DNA of 64,000 nucleotides from Tyto alba (GCF_018691265.1 NW_024881301.1:8197752-8261751), one strand, 5' to 3'; positions 20,151 to 34,600 are shown, counted from the stretch's first letter. The notes: generated by a model from the letters alone, not told the origin. Program-made: numbers and translations.

Positions 20151-21200
20151 AACAACCCAAAGCCCAAACCATACCCGAACCCCCACAGGCAAAATCCCCC
20201 ATCATCGAGTATTCCCTGGGCCGGTGGTTGCCACTACCGTGCACCGTGAAGGAAATACCGTTTTTTTCATCGAAACCTGCCTGACAAACCACCCCCGCGC
20301 ATCGTTGCCTTCTTATTTCTCTGACTAGGAAACAAAATAAATCATAGGAACTGGTCAAAACCTTCCAGCGAAATATTTTCCACAGGACAAAAACGAATCC
20401 GTCCTCCTGGAGGCATTTTGCGGGAGGAGCTCCGTTTCACTCGTGTCCGCTGAGCTCCGGTGGAGCCGCTCCGTTTCTCTTGGCATCGTGGCAACCCCTC
20501 GCCTTCCCTTTTGGAACCGTTTCCCCCCGCCATTTACCTGCCTTACTGAAACGTCTGAGACCAAATAAAAAAGTCAAAAAGCAAAAACGAAATTCGCAAT
20601 CTTAGCTAAGCAAAACGCTTCACTCGATTCGAATTTGCGATGTTTTCAGTTGCTGCTTTCGTAAGAAATGTCAAAACTTGGGGACTTTGGTCCCGCTTGG
20701 AATGAAAGTTGATTTTTAAAAGTTAAAATAATATCTTCTAGAGCGAGTCTGACCAGTTCTGTAAATGCAAGTCCTACTGGATTGGAAAAACAAATCAAAA
20801 CAACCACATCACAGAATTAGAGACTTCAGCATGAACAGCTCGGAGTAATTAGGTAGCCTATTAATAGCCTCGCTCCTCTCTGCTATAAGAAGTAGGTGGC
20901 TGGCTCCCGCCTCGGCAGGTATGCGCAAGGAGCCCACGGGAGACAGGGATAGAGACCGGGGAGATGGCAGCAAGGTTCCGACGAGACGTGTGGGGCCCCA
21001 CCGACGGGCAAAATGCGTGTCCCACCCCAAACCCCTCTTCCTCTCCCCGCACCCCCCCCTCATTTTTTTTTTTTTTGTTGCCCCCTCCCGCGCCTGCAGA
21101 CACCGGCTTTTCCCTTCGTTTGAGCTCCCGGGGAAGGTCCCGGCCAGGCGGGACCCAGCCCCGCCGGCCCACAGATAAGAGATGCTGCTGATTCACCTCC

Positions 21201-24200
21201 GAGGAGGCGACACCTCTCTTTCCCTTTTGCTTTTCTTACCCTTTATGTTTGGGTTGGGTTTGATTGGTTTTTTTTTTGTGGTTTTTTTTTTTTTCTTCCC
21301 CCCCCCCCCCCCCCCCCCGTGTTAATGGCTTCGTGGACACAGCCCTCTGTTTGCAGTTAAAAGTATAAATATATACGTTCGCCGTGTGAATACCGCAATT
21401 TCCATTTCGTTTATGTAATCACTAGCAGTGTTTAGCCATTTCGCTTAAGCCTCCAGGACCAAAGAGGCTGTGCAAATAATTCGCGCTTTTCGATTACTTT
21501 AGGGAAAGGTTGGTTTTGGAAAGCCGTTATTGCTGCCTATGTTGAACTGATAATTTGTTATTAAAGGACACAGGTATTTTCAAACATTAAAAAGAAAATT
21601 ACAAAGCCGATTGTCCCAAAAGATGCTTAAAACTAGGTGGCTATATTATGTTGTTTCACTGTTGTTACTGATCTATTTTAAAAGGTCATAGATGACTGAA
21701 TTTAATGAGTCAAACGACTTTATTTTAATTCCAATTAGATGAATACGAGCAAGAAGTAGTGTGGTCTGATATACACAAGGATTGTTTTCTAACAATGTAA
21801 TAATTTCTTATATTTTTTATGTACATACATTTTATATACATAATTTCTTAATTTATTGTCCTTGATGGGTGCAATAGTTTTAGTATTTAAAGATGTAACA
21901 CAGTAGTAGTAAAGTAGATGGGAATAATACAAATGTTACTGGGTTTGGGTTTGTTTTTTTTTTTTTTCAGTAGAGTTAGCAGCCTTTTTCTGATGTAACC
22001 AGTTCTCAGAGTAAATCAGTGTAATGTCAGGCTGTACAGTGACTACTATTTTAAAGGGAGAAAAAAAAAAAAAAAAAAGAAAGCCTAGGCATTTTTCAAT
22101 AAACTCTGAACATAATACCATGCAACAGTATTACAGGATAAATTAAAGGAATTACTGCTAATATCCATCAGAAACCAGGATGGTATGTGGATCATGCATT
22201 TAGCACTTTCTGCTGACAATCAAACATAAGTTTAGCCACACACAACTGTGATCACTTGTGAAATAATGCCAAAAAAAAGAGTTTCACTATAAACTTACAT
22301 CTCTTATTTACTTTGCAGCAGTGCATTTTCATTGCGACACTGCTGTAAGCTGGTTTTCCTAATAGTGAATTATACACTGGTTTGAGTGCATGTGAATAAG
22401 TGCTTAGAAAGAAGCCCTGCTTTTGTGTCTCCACTCATTTATCCAGATCTTAAAATGCTCTAAGCCTACTCATTCAGCTGGAATTCGTCCTCGTTCATGA
22501 TGACCAAAGCATGAAGAGTGAGTTCCACAGACCTCCATGGAAGTACCTGTTGAAGCAATAAACCTTGCTAATGGATCAGTTCTGAGGTTAGCAACAAGAA
22601 TTACCACTCAGCCCTTCAAGTCATGGTTGCAGCTTAACCAAGCTGGCTTTAAGCAGATCCTGTCCCAAAACCCAGATGAATATTTGGACAGAAAACGCAA
22701 AACTTTCTGCTGTCACAGCATGGAAGCCATTGGTCCCAAACAAACCCAGTCAGCACTGACTCAGCAGCTACCATAGCTCCTGTAATGAACTTAACAAGGG
22801 TAAGGGTGCTGTAAATGCTCTTTGTGTTTTGTGTCAGGCTCTGTCAGGTTTAACAGCATCTCTTTACAATGCAAATTCCATGTCATTGACACTAAAGATG
22901 GCATATCCCAGCACCATGGCCACCACAGCCCTATAAACCTACATTGCCCTTACTTCTGGAGGCCAGTGGCCCCAGCAGAAAGACAGCCATGAGCAGTTAC
23001 AGCACTAGCATCTCATGGCATTGCAGCTAAATCGAACAGAGGCAGACTATCAGAGCCATGGGAGTGTTGGGAGATGAAAACTCAGAAGTGCTCAGCTGGC
23101 TTGAGGGCTTTTCTCTAGCTATTTTTGGCTTTCCCTCCAAATGCCCCTAATGTCACCCCCAACGCAGTGCCACTCCCCACAGACCACCAGCCAGGCTGGA
23201 GTGACCACAGCTTTAGGTAACATTACATAAATCAAAGTGTTTCAGCTTCTACAGTAAGACAAACTCTTTTCCTCCAAAAAAGTTCATATCTGTCAAATCA
23301 TTTCCTTTTATCCAACATCAAGTTTTCCATGCCGTTTTTGAATTAATTAACCCTTTAAAGGAAAAGATCAACTTGGACACAAATTAGCAACTAGATTCAC
23401 CTTGAGAGAGCAGACAAAGTGTCTTGCATTTTCCTCAGTCTCTCAGTTTGGTAATGGGGTCACACCTGGCATGGCAGCACTGGTCTGCCATGCCTGGACC
23501 AGAAGCTAAGGTCTCAGCACCTCATCCCTGCTCAGCTGCCAGAAACTGCAGCAAAACTTTTTGTTTTCTGCCTGGTCAGCAGGGTACAGAGAAAGCAACA
23601 TCCCCTGAACTGTCTTAAACTGCTGTCTGTGCTTTGGGTTTAAGGCTTTAAACTTTTTCTACTGGAAAAGGTAAGGGCTAACATGAATATGGTCCAAGAT
23701 ATTTCACTTATGGAACTGGAGGGGCGTGTAATTCAGCCTAAAACTAGAATTTAAGCTATACTCTTATTCTAGTTCTTAGTCCTACATGAATAGTTACTAC
23801 TCACCTCACAAACTGTGTCTGTGACCTGTTCTAAGTTTTTAAATCTATTCGGTTTTGCTTTCAATAGCTTCAATAGAATTGTTGAATGACATTTCCTTTA
23901 GCAGGGATTTTCCAAACAAATTAACTTAATTTCTGCTCGCAAGAAATGGAAAAAAACATATTTTGCTAGTGACTGCTTAGAACTATGTGTGCCTCTGAGG
24001 TCCAGAAGGTGACACATCTTCCACAAGTGTTTCCTCTAATAAGCGTAGAAAGGAGTAACTAATGATTGTGAGCTGTAGCTATTAGAAGGTTAAAAATATT
24101 CTGTACAGAAATGTGCTAACCATAGCTCAGCATTTGGACTTGTGGAACATAGAGCTGAGTAGGATGAATCTACAGAGAGAATTAAAAAGCAAGCAATTAA

Positions 24201-24880
24201 ACCTCAGCTGAAAAAGGAGACCCCTGAATTTAGTGGGATTGGACCAAATGAGCAGGACCAGCCCTAGAAAAGATTGGCTGGATGTTAAATGTGAGCATTT
24301 TGGCTGAATTCTTCACGTCATCTGGGCATTTTGGATACAGCCAGAATTATTACAGCAAAAGCAGAATATGTTGACCATTTTGTTATGATTAAGGATAGAA
24401 TTGGAGAGAACTGTTAAGCAGATGGGGAAGGGTAGGCTGATGGGGACAACCTCACTCAGGGCTCCATGACTGTTTTTAAGTCAACAGAAGAAATGCAAGT
24501 CTGGAGTCAGCAAGTCGATGCAGCAAGCCAGAGCTGCAGTGACAAGGGGGGTGCCATTGCCTGGGAGCAATGCGAGGGGAGAAGGACCTACCCACCTCCC
24601 TGGAGCCTGGGAGGCAGGGTACGCACCCCTGTCCCCACGCCCTAGCGCGGCGGCAGGGACCAGGAGGCAACAAGGCCCCCAGATCATTATTCCAGATCAG
24701 ACTTCTTCCTCCACATGAGGAAGAAGCGCTGCCCTGGGGCCATACCCCCAGAGCAGGCATGGGGCTATGGCCATCCACCCCATGGGGTTTCAGAAACTGG
24801 GACTGGCTCACAAGCTGCCTTGAACCCACCCAACTCCTTGCATAAAAGCAGAATCCATCACACCTAGAATTACACTAAAA
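21201..24880. other. Intergenic DNA, no supported gene
   Basis: It begins with T-rich DNA and a C21 run (21298-21318), after which CpG content drops sharply by about 21.5 kb. The rest is ordinary AT-rich sequence with short A and T runs (for example 22061-22078) and a modest GC patch near 24.54-24.83 kb. I see no exon, RNA gene or transposon. Confidence 0.6.
21298..21318. repeat. C21 homopolymer
   Basis: A run of 21 C directly after a T-rich stretch (about 21268-21297), marking the right edge of the CpG-rich domain. Confidence 0.9.
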
Positions 24881-26460
24881 GGAGTAACAACATATATTCT
24901 TTATTGTATTCAGCATTACAATGTTTCCCAGTATCTGTCAGTTGGCATGTCAAAAATACACCATCGAATGGATTAAATTATTTTATCAGTCCTCTATTTG
25001 GAAAGCAGAAACCTGCTGTCTAAAGCTCAAGAAGTAAATAAAGCCTAACGACGAAGGACCAAACTCCAGTGGGAGTTTTGCTGGAGAAAGGCCTGCACAA
25101 GTTGGCCTAATTAATTAAAATGCAATAAAATACAATTTCCTTTACATCATTACACTCTAGTGTCAACCTTAGAGTCACAAATTTGTTAAAAGCTGAGCAA
25201 GTGATTCATCTGTGGTTACCTCTTGGTTAAAAAAAAAATGCAAAAGGATGCCTTTAAGGAAGTGTGTTAATAATTAAAAATTAATGGTCTAAATGAAGAG
25301 TACTGACAGTATTAAAAAGGGTAATTTTGTTGATGCCAGTTATTCATTTGTGGGCCATCAAGCTATAAACTGGGTTAATTTATTGACTGCAATATAAACT
25401 GGCTATGTGCCATATTATTCAAGAAAAAACAATACACTGCAAAAACAATACAGAGAAGAGGTAATTTGTACAGAGTTCATGAGACAATTATATCATCTAA
25501 TTACGAAACTGAATCACTATGCCCTTGGCTCTATTTATTAGAAAAGAATTGAAGGACATATTAAACATACTGAAAATCTAGTAATTTAAATTTAAATCCT
25601 GCCTGTACACCCAAGCATCCAGGATCTGGTGCAGTCCAGCACATGGATCAGGAGTCCTGAAGGAGGATGCTTCAGTTTGGGACTGAGGATACTACTTCAC
25701 ATTTCTGTGCACTAGAAATGAAACTACTGCCCCATTTTGCTGAAAATTGTTTTGAGGTTCAATCAAGGTAACAGAAAACATTTAATAATGTTAATACACC
25801 AAAAAAAAAAAAGAAGTAATTAATTACTTATTTCACGACTTGGCAGCAGTTTGAAAACTGTCTGTATTTTACGTGCTTCACTGGTGTGGTGCATCTCTGG
25901 AATAATCCAGCAGAAGCATTTGGGTGCAGGTGGATGCATTTCATGTTCAAACACAAGCAAATCACTGAGGTGCCTGAGCCGTCAGACATAACCAAGGCTC
26001 TGTGATATAACTCATTCGCTCACAGCAAAGCTCATCAAAGCACAGAAATGACCAAGACCAAAACAAAAGCAAGTTGCTGAATTATTCTGCGAATTTCCAA
26101 ATCGCATTGTGCTGCAACCTTTTGAACTCTTTTCAGATGTTTTTCCTTGAACTTTTAATCTTATTTAAGGAACGTGCAAACATTTTCTTTGTTGATTATG
26201 TAATGAACTTCATTAAACTATTTTTTTTGCATCTCTTCTGATGTTTTTTATTCTCAGTTTACTGTGCATTTTGTATTTGAATAGATTTTAATGGGTCACA
26301 TCTAGACATACTATAGCAAATTGTGGAGGAGGCTAATATTCAGAATGATTATAAGGAGTATTTGTTTATAAAACAGGAAAAAAACTCAGTGTCTCTTTAT
26401 TTGTTTTTATTAATAATAATGCTGGCATGCACACAATACTTTTAAAAATGAATGCTATGA
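24881..26460. other. AT-rich noncoding block with homeobox/SOX-type motifs
   Basis: Very low CpG, repeated TAATTA and TTAAT motifs (for example near 25107 and 25270), and a direct repeat carrying AACAAT twice (25425-25452). Open frames are almost absent. This texture is typical of conserved noncoding developmental enhancers, but conservation cannot be measured here. Confidence 0.4.
25425..25452 (+). repeat. Direct repeat of AAAAACAATACA, period 16
   Basis: Exact copies at 25425-25436 and 25441-25452, each containing the SOX-type core AACAAT. Confidence 0.7.
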
Positions 26461-29400
26461 GGATCTAGGAGACAGAATAGCAAATGGAGAGCCTGGCAGA
26501 CCTGGGTCTGACTTTGACCCAGGTAGGGAAAGCATAATTATGCATGTTGGAAGGTGCAATTCTACATCACATTGGCCCTGGTACAATCCCGACTTAAGAA
26601 ATCCGCTCCCTCTGACAGGAGGGACTATTCTGCCTGAGGGAGTCACCCTGGTGCCAGCACAGCAATCCACTGTCTTCTCCCAGTAGTGTTAATGAAATTC
26701 CTTGTGGGACCACACTGGAAGAAAGACCACTGAAACGATTACAATCAAAAATAACTCTCCCTTTCCTCCTCCCGTGAACAGTTTATTTTTAACTTCCATC
26801 ACTTTGGTGCTCTGATTTAAGCAGTGCTCTACACGCAGTTGTTTTGGCATGACCGAGGAGGTGACAAACTGCAGGCCAGAGGTGGGAACAAGCATCTGGG
26901 CAGGAGCTGGTTGCAGCAGCTTAGCTGCCAAAGGCATCATGTCATGGGACTATGATGTGATAGTTCATTGTATGAATGTAAACTTTGCCTTTCCTGACTT
27001 TTCTTGTAGTCATGTAGCATCTCTGCCACAAATCCCTAGTACAGAGATGCTGGACCAGTGTTGCTTTCCTACCCTATCCTGGTTTGTTTACATTAGAGAT
27101 TTGCAGTCACGTGAGTTATATCATGGAGAAACACAGTATAGGCAAAGCCTCGGCCAAATCACAAGGCCTATATCCTTAAAGGCGTTTATTTATCTGGTTA
27201 AGTTTCAGTCAGTAAAAAGCTTAAATGGACAGGATTAGGAGCAGGCATACAGTTGGGGATAATGCCTTGGCCATAGGGCAACAGCCACCTACATGCCTCA
27301 GCTGTGTTCCCTGGCGGGTCTCTGGTCGCAGCCTTATGTGTTCTGCTTACAGGATAAGCATCAAGTTGTATATGTGATTCAGAACTGAGTAAGAACTTCT
27401 GCTGGGTCACTTTGGCCGGGATTTGGGGTTCTTCCATCTTTTCTTTAAAGCACAGATCATGAGTCAGTTGCTGAAATCTCCTTTCTTATCTCTCCAACTT
27501 CCTGCCATTTCATGGACCTCAGGTGATGGTGACCCTTTGATTTCTTCTGTCCTCTGCCTGTGATTTTTGTCTCCCAAGGACTCAGAAGCTACAACCTAAT
27601 TTGAACTTTTGGATACAGCTATGTAAGCACTTGGGCAAACTTGCATGCATAGCCTTTAGCATACAGGAGGTCAGATAACATCTAATCTTCTCCCCATTAG
27701 GGTAAAAGTATGTCCCTAACACATTATTCACCAATAATGTCAGAGCAGACAACACAGGATATTATATAACACATCCTACAGTTCCCTATACTAAAAGCAA
27801 TCATCTGACTTGTTCATGTGTGACAGTGTCACAACATGACATCATCCAGAACACACCAAAGTCAATGGAAAAAATACCAGTTCAGGCAGATTTCAATCTC
27901 TCCTTTAATACCTCAGGTAACTCACCTTACACATCACAGTCTGGGTTTTGAGCCTCCAGCATGGTCATCAGACATTACTTTTCCTTCCATTCTTGACCTG
28001 TTCTAGGCACCCAGGAGATTTTACTACTCATGACTGGTACTTTAGGCAGATTTAAGACTTCAGTGTCTAATTTTTCAATAAGAAGACCTTGTTTGCCTGT
28101 ACAGGCATATTGCTTCTCTTTTGCTCCACACACACAGTTCCAGCACTCCTTGAGGTTAGTAGGCCTTCTTGTAATGCAAACAGATTTAAAACAAAATAAT
28201 GTTGTGATGGTTATAAAAGAGAATTTCCACGGGACTCTACTGTATCTTGATGGCATAAACAAAATACCTAATGAAAAGTGACCCTTGAAAATCATCTGGC
28301 GCACAAAAGTGTGATTTTGTGATGGAATAGGGTGGTCCAAGCTTGGCTGGATCAGGTTGGTCCACAAGGACCTGCAATCCTTCAAGATATCTGTGGAGCT
28401 TTAGTTCATCATGGTCTGCAGAATTAGCCTGGGAATCATTTCTTCAAACTATGGTGAGATATAAACTTCCTTACATGTTCAGCTAATTCATGTTTATCTG
28501 CCATTTCTAAACTCTTTTCCATCATGCAGGGAGGATAGGGTCTCACTGAATTCAGTGACTTTACCTGTACTGGAGTATTTTTCTCTTTCTCTGGAACCTC
28601 ATTCATGTCTTTTCTGTCCTCATTTCCCAGATATGAAGCATCAACCTATACAGAGGATACAGAATCTACACACTCACTCTGGAGACCACAATATATGGTA
28701 CGTAAACATTTTTTTGAAAAAATAATGTATATTCCTAGCAACCTTTTCATATCCATCAAGCTGCCAGTAATTTCAGAGAAGACTCATGCTACTTACAAAA
28801 TCCATTACCAAAGTCAGCCAAAATTCCCAGAAAAGGAAATCGAAGGGCAGGCAGGTAACTAATCCAGTTTGGAGCCGTCAGGGTGTGACCTGAGTCATGC
28901 TTTCAGAGGAAAGGCAAAATCAGATTCTTTCCCAAAGAGGAACAATACAATGATTTAAATAGAGAAGGCTAGATGATGAGCAAGCAGTTGCTGCCTGTGC
29001 AGAAAACATTCCCAAGAAGAGGACTGATGTAGTTGTAGTGGATAGTTACACAAAGCCAGACAGGCAGTATTGACCCAGATATCCCGCTCCTGCACTCCCT
29101 TTCCTGGCTGTAGCTTATGTAAAAGAGTAGAAAGAAGGAAAACCCATGGAATAATGAAGATGAATGCAATAAGTGTACCCGAGCCTGTCTGCTTGTTTTA
29201 GTGGTTAATGCCACTAGAGAAACCCTGCAGGGCTTTAAGCAATTATTAGTGATGAAGATTTATGAAGCCCTTTTAAAAACTTCATTAAGGGGTCAGAGAG
29301 ATTTAAGTGGCCTCGCAAGCTCTGCACTGAGCCAAGAGATTCACTTTGCAGAAACTCGGCCAAAGGCAGCGAGGGGAGAACTGGCTTGCAAGGACTCTTC

Positions 29401-32400
29401 ACACACTCTGGCCTGGGAGGAACGATGCCAGGTACCCTATGGATCTGGGCAGTACGACATGCTGCCAAAGTCCCAAGCAGGGTTATGGTGTGTAAGGTAG
29501 TTAAAGGAAGCTGCTTAGCAAAAGTAATTGCTCTGAATATTGTTAAGGCCAGCATACTCTGGTAAGCAAGCCAAGTCTGTATATACTGCTTGCACATCTC
29601 TCTTCTTCCAGCTTCCTTCGGTTTGTCCAAAATACAGTAGAGCATTTTTGTAGTTCGGATGTGATGTGTTTTCTTCCTTCTGATGACAAGCACTGCCTGA
29701 ATTCCTTCAAATCATAGCCCAGAATCTTACCTTTCATACTGATGCCTTTAAGCAGTTGTTTAGGTCTGTGATTATTTAGATATAAATAGCAGTGCTCATT
29801 AATCTGCCAGTCACTTACTCCCAGCTATGAAAATGCAAATTGGGTTGGCTTGTTTGTGTTTTCAAGAGAGAAGGTGGTGTCGGTAGGCGGGAAGGGGAAA
29901 GTTCCCTGGGTGCTGCTGTTATCACCCTTTTGTCTCACAGGGAACGTTTCATCTGCACCCCGGAGAGCTTTGCTGGGCTCTGTTCTACCGCCACCGAGGT
30001 GGGTGTGCATCATGAGCATCTTGTAAAGGTGGTTCATGGACTGACGGATTGGGTCAACCCCATAAAAAAACAGCTCCTGGGCTTTTTTTTTTTTTTTTTT
30101 CAGTAGGTGTGTAGCAGAATAAGCTCTGGTAACTGGCAAAGCCAGCAAACCTTGACAGAAGAGATGAAGGCTGCTCTTGTAGTGTCACAGGTAAAACTAC
30201 CATTCCCTTTGGCTTGCTGAAGCTCCCCAGTCATTAGGAAACAGCCATGATGGAGCAGACATCATGATCTGTTATAAAATTCAGTATAAACCAAAGCAGT
30301 GGTGTTTCAGCTTAACTGTCCACCTGAAGCAAACACCCTTCACTAGATGGCTTACAACCCAATACAGGGCACTTCAGATGAGGTGTGGGAGGTGTTACAC
30401 AGCCTCAGTGCCTATGGAGGAGGTGAGGGCCTGCCCTGGAGCTGGAAGGAAGGTGAAAAGAGAAAGATAGTAGAGGATTCAGAAAGAGAGGGACCTGAGA
30501 AATCTGCAATATGAAGATAAATGCTGGATGGAGCCCTCAAAGACTTCCCTCAGCTCACATCCCATCCCTAACAGCTACCAGAAGGCACCTACAGAAACCT
30601 ACCAAAAATGACTATATAAAGCAGTCCCTCTCCTGTTTTTTCCTCCAAACCCCAGCATGTTAAATACCTTCAAATCTAGATGCCTTCAGCATGAATTGAA
30701 GTAGGCTCCTGAGTTTTAGTGGTGCATTAGTAGAAGGAGGATCTCACAATGGAGTCAGTTTAACAATTAATCTTAATTATTTTGGGGGTGTTTGTTCATA
30801 TAAGCCCTCATTTAGGATCACACTTTTTACATTTGCAGAGCTTAAAGTACCCGCTTTACACTAAATGAGAGGGATGGAGGGAACCACACACTTGTGGACG
30901 GGGTTCCTCAATCAGGTTTCATGGCAGAATGGCTCAAGCCTGGGGTAGCCTCCAGTAAGGGCTGAATTTCTGAGTGATGCAACAGGCAGCTCTCAGTCAC
31001 CTCTCTGGGTGACAGCACTATCTGGCACTACTTTAGCATCTGTTAGACACACAACACTGGCTATAGAGTCTCCAAATTAAGCCGTGACAATACTTCCCAA
31101 ACAGTTATGAGGTAAACAATTCAATATTAATGAATAACATAAGGAAGCTTATCTACCATTACCTCCATCCTGCAGAGTTTCTTAAAGGAGAAAAGGGCCT
31201 TGCCTTGCTACCTTCATTTGAATACAATCATTTCTGATGCATTCCTGAAGTTGGCAACAAACACAAGAGGTGTCCTCCCATCTGCAGGAGCAAGCAGAGC
31301 CCCTGTAGTGAGCAGATTCCGGCTGGCAGGGGCTGGCAGGAAGGAGAAGCCTCCCGCATGACAGTGAGTCATGAGATCTTGGTGTTGACAAGGAGAACAA
31401 CTACAGAAGAACCAATTGCATAATATCCCAAAGAAGAGCAATTAAGTGGCTTCATTGATACAAGTTTTGCATGAGCTATACACTACAAATAGCAGCTTCA
31501 TTCAGGCCATTTCAATGACACACGCCAGAGATAAGAAGAGCCAAGATAATAATGTTTTGCCATGGCATTTTGAGAAATTGAGATGAAGAATTTTTCCAGA
31601 GCAGGAAGCTTGTTATTCTCACTTTGTTTTGATTTTAAGCGCTGCTGACTATGCACTGTTGACACACTTTTTTAGATATTTTTTTTTATTGCTCCCTAGA
31701 TTATAGGGCACAGGGAGATTTCTGCAGTAGGCAAAGACACTTCTGAGGCATATGCTATAAGAGTGGAAGGAATCTGCTCCAGACCTTCCATAAACACAGG
31801 GTTAGCTCACCGTATCTAAGTGCCTCTATATCAGGAGCATTGCTCTTGCATATCCTGTGGAGACTGGGGATATAGGGTGACAAAGAGAAGTGGTGGGTGG
31901 CTCGGGCACCCAGTGCCTGAGTCCCTGGGTGCCGGTGTCAGCCCTTGGTGCCTGTAGTTGCCTCCACAGCCCCGAGGTGCGGCACATTGTGTCTCTGATG
32001 TTCCTGTCCAGCTGCCACTCCTTGTGAGGTGTTGCAATGGCTCAGCTAGGAGAGTAAAGCAGTCCTGGGGGCTGCTATACATAAGCCCATGTCACTCCAG
32101 AAGGCAAAACCCTGGCCTGTATGGCTTAGGGTGTTAGCAATTGCAGAAAGTAAAAGCACTTGGAGGGCTTAATAACAGCTCCAGAAAAAAAAAACATTCA
32201 CAGTAAAGTGCACCCTGATCCTTCATCTGGAACCATATTTATAGGCTGCCAAAGTAGGAAACATCTGAGGTGGCAGGAATCCATGAATCAGGGCCCATTT
32301 ACCATTGTTGTTTGGTGTTTGTCTGTTTGTTTGTTTGTTTCCATTTTCCACATGCAGAACAATGCAGGTCATCATAAAATTATTTAGGGACTTGTGCTGA

Positions 32401-33960
32401 TCCCCAGTTAGCACTCCTAAACCTTCTACTTGCCTCAGGTTTGTGAGTGAAATAAAAGATAAACCAGAGCAGAATTCAGCCCTGCTTTTCCTTGAGCTAG
32501 TGGGAACTTTGCCAGCATTTGATTTTTTAAATCTGGTTTCCTCAGCTAATTTATTAATGCAAAATTAGCAACCTCAAGAACGAAAGTGTAACTATGAGTT
32601 TGTTACTACTGTTATACCCAAAAGTGGGTTACATTTCCCATCAGTTCCCCCAAGCAAAACCCGTACACCTGTGAAGCACAATAATTACTTTTTTCTCTCT
32701 CTGTGGTGAGACTTTAGCAAGAAGTGAGCAGCAATGTTTGTTGCAAACCTTCTTCTTTTGGGCTCTGGCTGCTGTCCTGGCTCTTACCTGGGGGCTGCCA
32801 GCCCGGATGCCACATCCTCTTTCTACAAAGGGGAAGGAGAGCATTTTTCTTTCCTTTCCCTCCACATTGTAAAAAGCCATCGGGAACCACAGACCTGTGT
32901 CATCCTGAATTGCTGTGACCAGATTTGCCAGGCAGCTTTTCCTACTGGAAACCAAAAGCCCTGCGCGCGTTCGTCTGCCTGAGCAGGTACCCTGGGCTGT
33001 GCGTAGGAAATGGGGGTGGGCAGAACGGCTCCTGCCCAGTACAGTGCTGTGTGTGGTCTCCCAGTGCCATCCCGGCTCTGGGGGAGCACGGAGCACAAGC
33101 AGCAGCGAGGGCATCAGGCAGCCACTGCAAAACTGCCGCACGGGCTCAGATCCCACCTGCTGCTTCATCTGGAATGAAATTGAGTATTTCAGGGCCACTT
33201 CATCCAATGAAGGAAGAAGTAAGTGGGGTCTTCAGGTAATGGACTTCAAATATATAAATTAGGCTGCTGCAAAGAGAAAAGGAATGGATTTTTTCTCTGT
33301 TGGTAGACAGAAGTGATGGGCTGCCCGTTTAGCAAAGGAACAGGCAATGTTAAAGGTCTGCCAGAGAAGAGTGGCAAATCACCAAGACATGTACTTTTAA
33401 GAGCAGGTTAAACACCTTTGGGGAAGGCAAGACAAAGGAAAAAAAAAAAAGACTGGGTAGCCCTCTGAGATCTCCCCCAACAGAATACTTCTCTGGCTCT
33501 GAAAATGGATGATGATCCACGACTGCCAGTGGACAGTGTGGTTGCGAGGGAGAAAAGTTACATTCCTCAAATAAATGATTCATTAAAAATCAGTGACCAG
33601 CTCCAGGAACACTCTGCTATCAGTGTTTTGCCTCACATTTAGTCATGAAACCAAGAGGAGTTAAAAAAGACATGGCTGTGGCTCAGCAATGAAACCCTTT
33701 CAGCAATTACACCCTACCAATAAATACTCATGAGTGCTGGAACAAGCCTTTATTTCTAGAAATGGTTTTAGTTGTGGAAAATATAAACTGTGTCTTCACT
33801 GCAGACACAGCCAAAACTAATCAAAATACTCCTCATAACACAAAGGAAATACCTTTGAGCTGTGATAAGGAATATGAATGTACTTCTTTTACGTCTCCAC
33901 TAGCTAATAACAATAAGATGGACTGGTGGCACCCTTTTCAGCACGGAGATTAATAGTCAG
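26461..33960. other. Intergenic DNA, no supported gene
   Basis: Mixed-composition sequence. A minus-strand frame of 188 codons at 33207-32641 is the longest outside the CpG-rich region, but it lacks a recognisable domain and coincides with a locally GC-richer stretch. A frame at 29693-29235 overlaps a TAAT-rich block (about 29190-29300). A short GTTT repeat lies at about 32309-32341. Nothing here is firmly annotatable. Confidence 0.5.
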
Positions 33961-34600
33961 GGAGAAACTGAGAAGGAGAAAGTACACTTTCAGTTTTCTT
34001 TCCGATGGCTAATTAAAAAGCCCATATCTGAGAGGAAATGTTGTGGAAATGAGAGCTATTTGGATGTGCCTTCCCCCGTATACTATCATTCTGCTTTGTG
34101 AGGAATGCTTTATTAATGCTAATCTCATCCCTGTGCTTTGACAGAAGTTACGGTTTCCTTCCTTTGTAGCCACTAAGGCTCAGTTCTATTACAGGGTTTG
34201 TTTAATGGGAGCTTTATTATTTTACTAAATTACCTCATCTTCTGGGAACAAACTTAACCTTGAACTATGAAGCTAAATGGCTTTTTAATGATGCAAGTCT
34301 GTTTGGAAATTGTGCTTTGATGACTCTAAATTTTCTTCATTCTGCATGTTTAATATGTGCTATATACATAAAATAGTGACTCATTTCCGCAGATTTTCCT
34401 GATTCACTATTTAAAAATCAATTTGCTGCAATTATTAGGGTTAAGACAAGTGGAAACATTCTTAATGGTATTCATGCACCAGACAGGAGCCCCTTGCATC
34501 ACTAGGGAACCCATCTTCAGTAAGCTGTGAAATTATACCAACATTGATGCTTAAATATCCAATATTGAAATGTTTAAGTTCTAAGATGATTTAAATATCA
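33961..34600. other. AT-rich putative conserved noncoding element
   Basis: About 500 bp (33980-34480) rich in TAAT, TTTAAT and TGATG-type motifs, without simple repeats or open frames. It looks like a conserved enhancer-type sequence. The inference is from composition only. Confidence 0.35.

Larger units (their letters stand above)
15367..21200. other. CpG-rich upstream flank of GATA6, no supported gene
   Basis: The region alternates GC/CpG-rich patches (about 17.5-18.0, 18.28-18.92, 19.2-19.35, 19.65-19.98 and 20.9-21.18 kb) with AT-rich DNA and many homopolymers, including long T runs near 15589 and 15725, C23 at 16036-16058, A37 at 17669-17705 and an A-rich tract at 20063-20150. It holds the inverted-repeat element at 16065-16180. 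A divergent noncoding RNA is expected in this position from mammals, but I cannot delimit one. Open frames are compositional. Confidence 0.6.

Noticed and set aside
27975..28385. Minus-strand frame of 136 codons, considered as a retroelement remnant
   Set aside because: I could not match it to CR1 or an endogenous retrovirus from the sequence, and no repeat ends or duplications flank it.
32641..33207. Minus-strand frame of 188 codons
   Set aside because: No recognisable domain, signal peptide or splice structure. It coincides with a GC-richer patch with reduced stop frequency.
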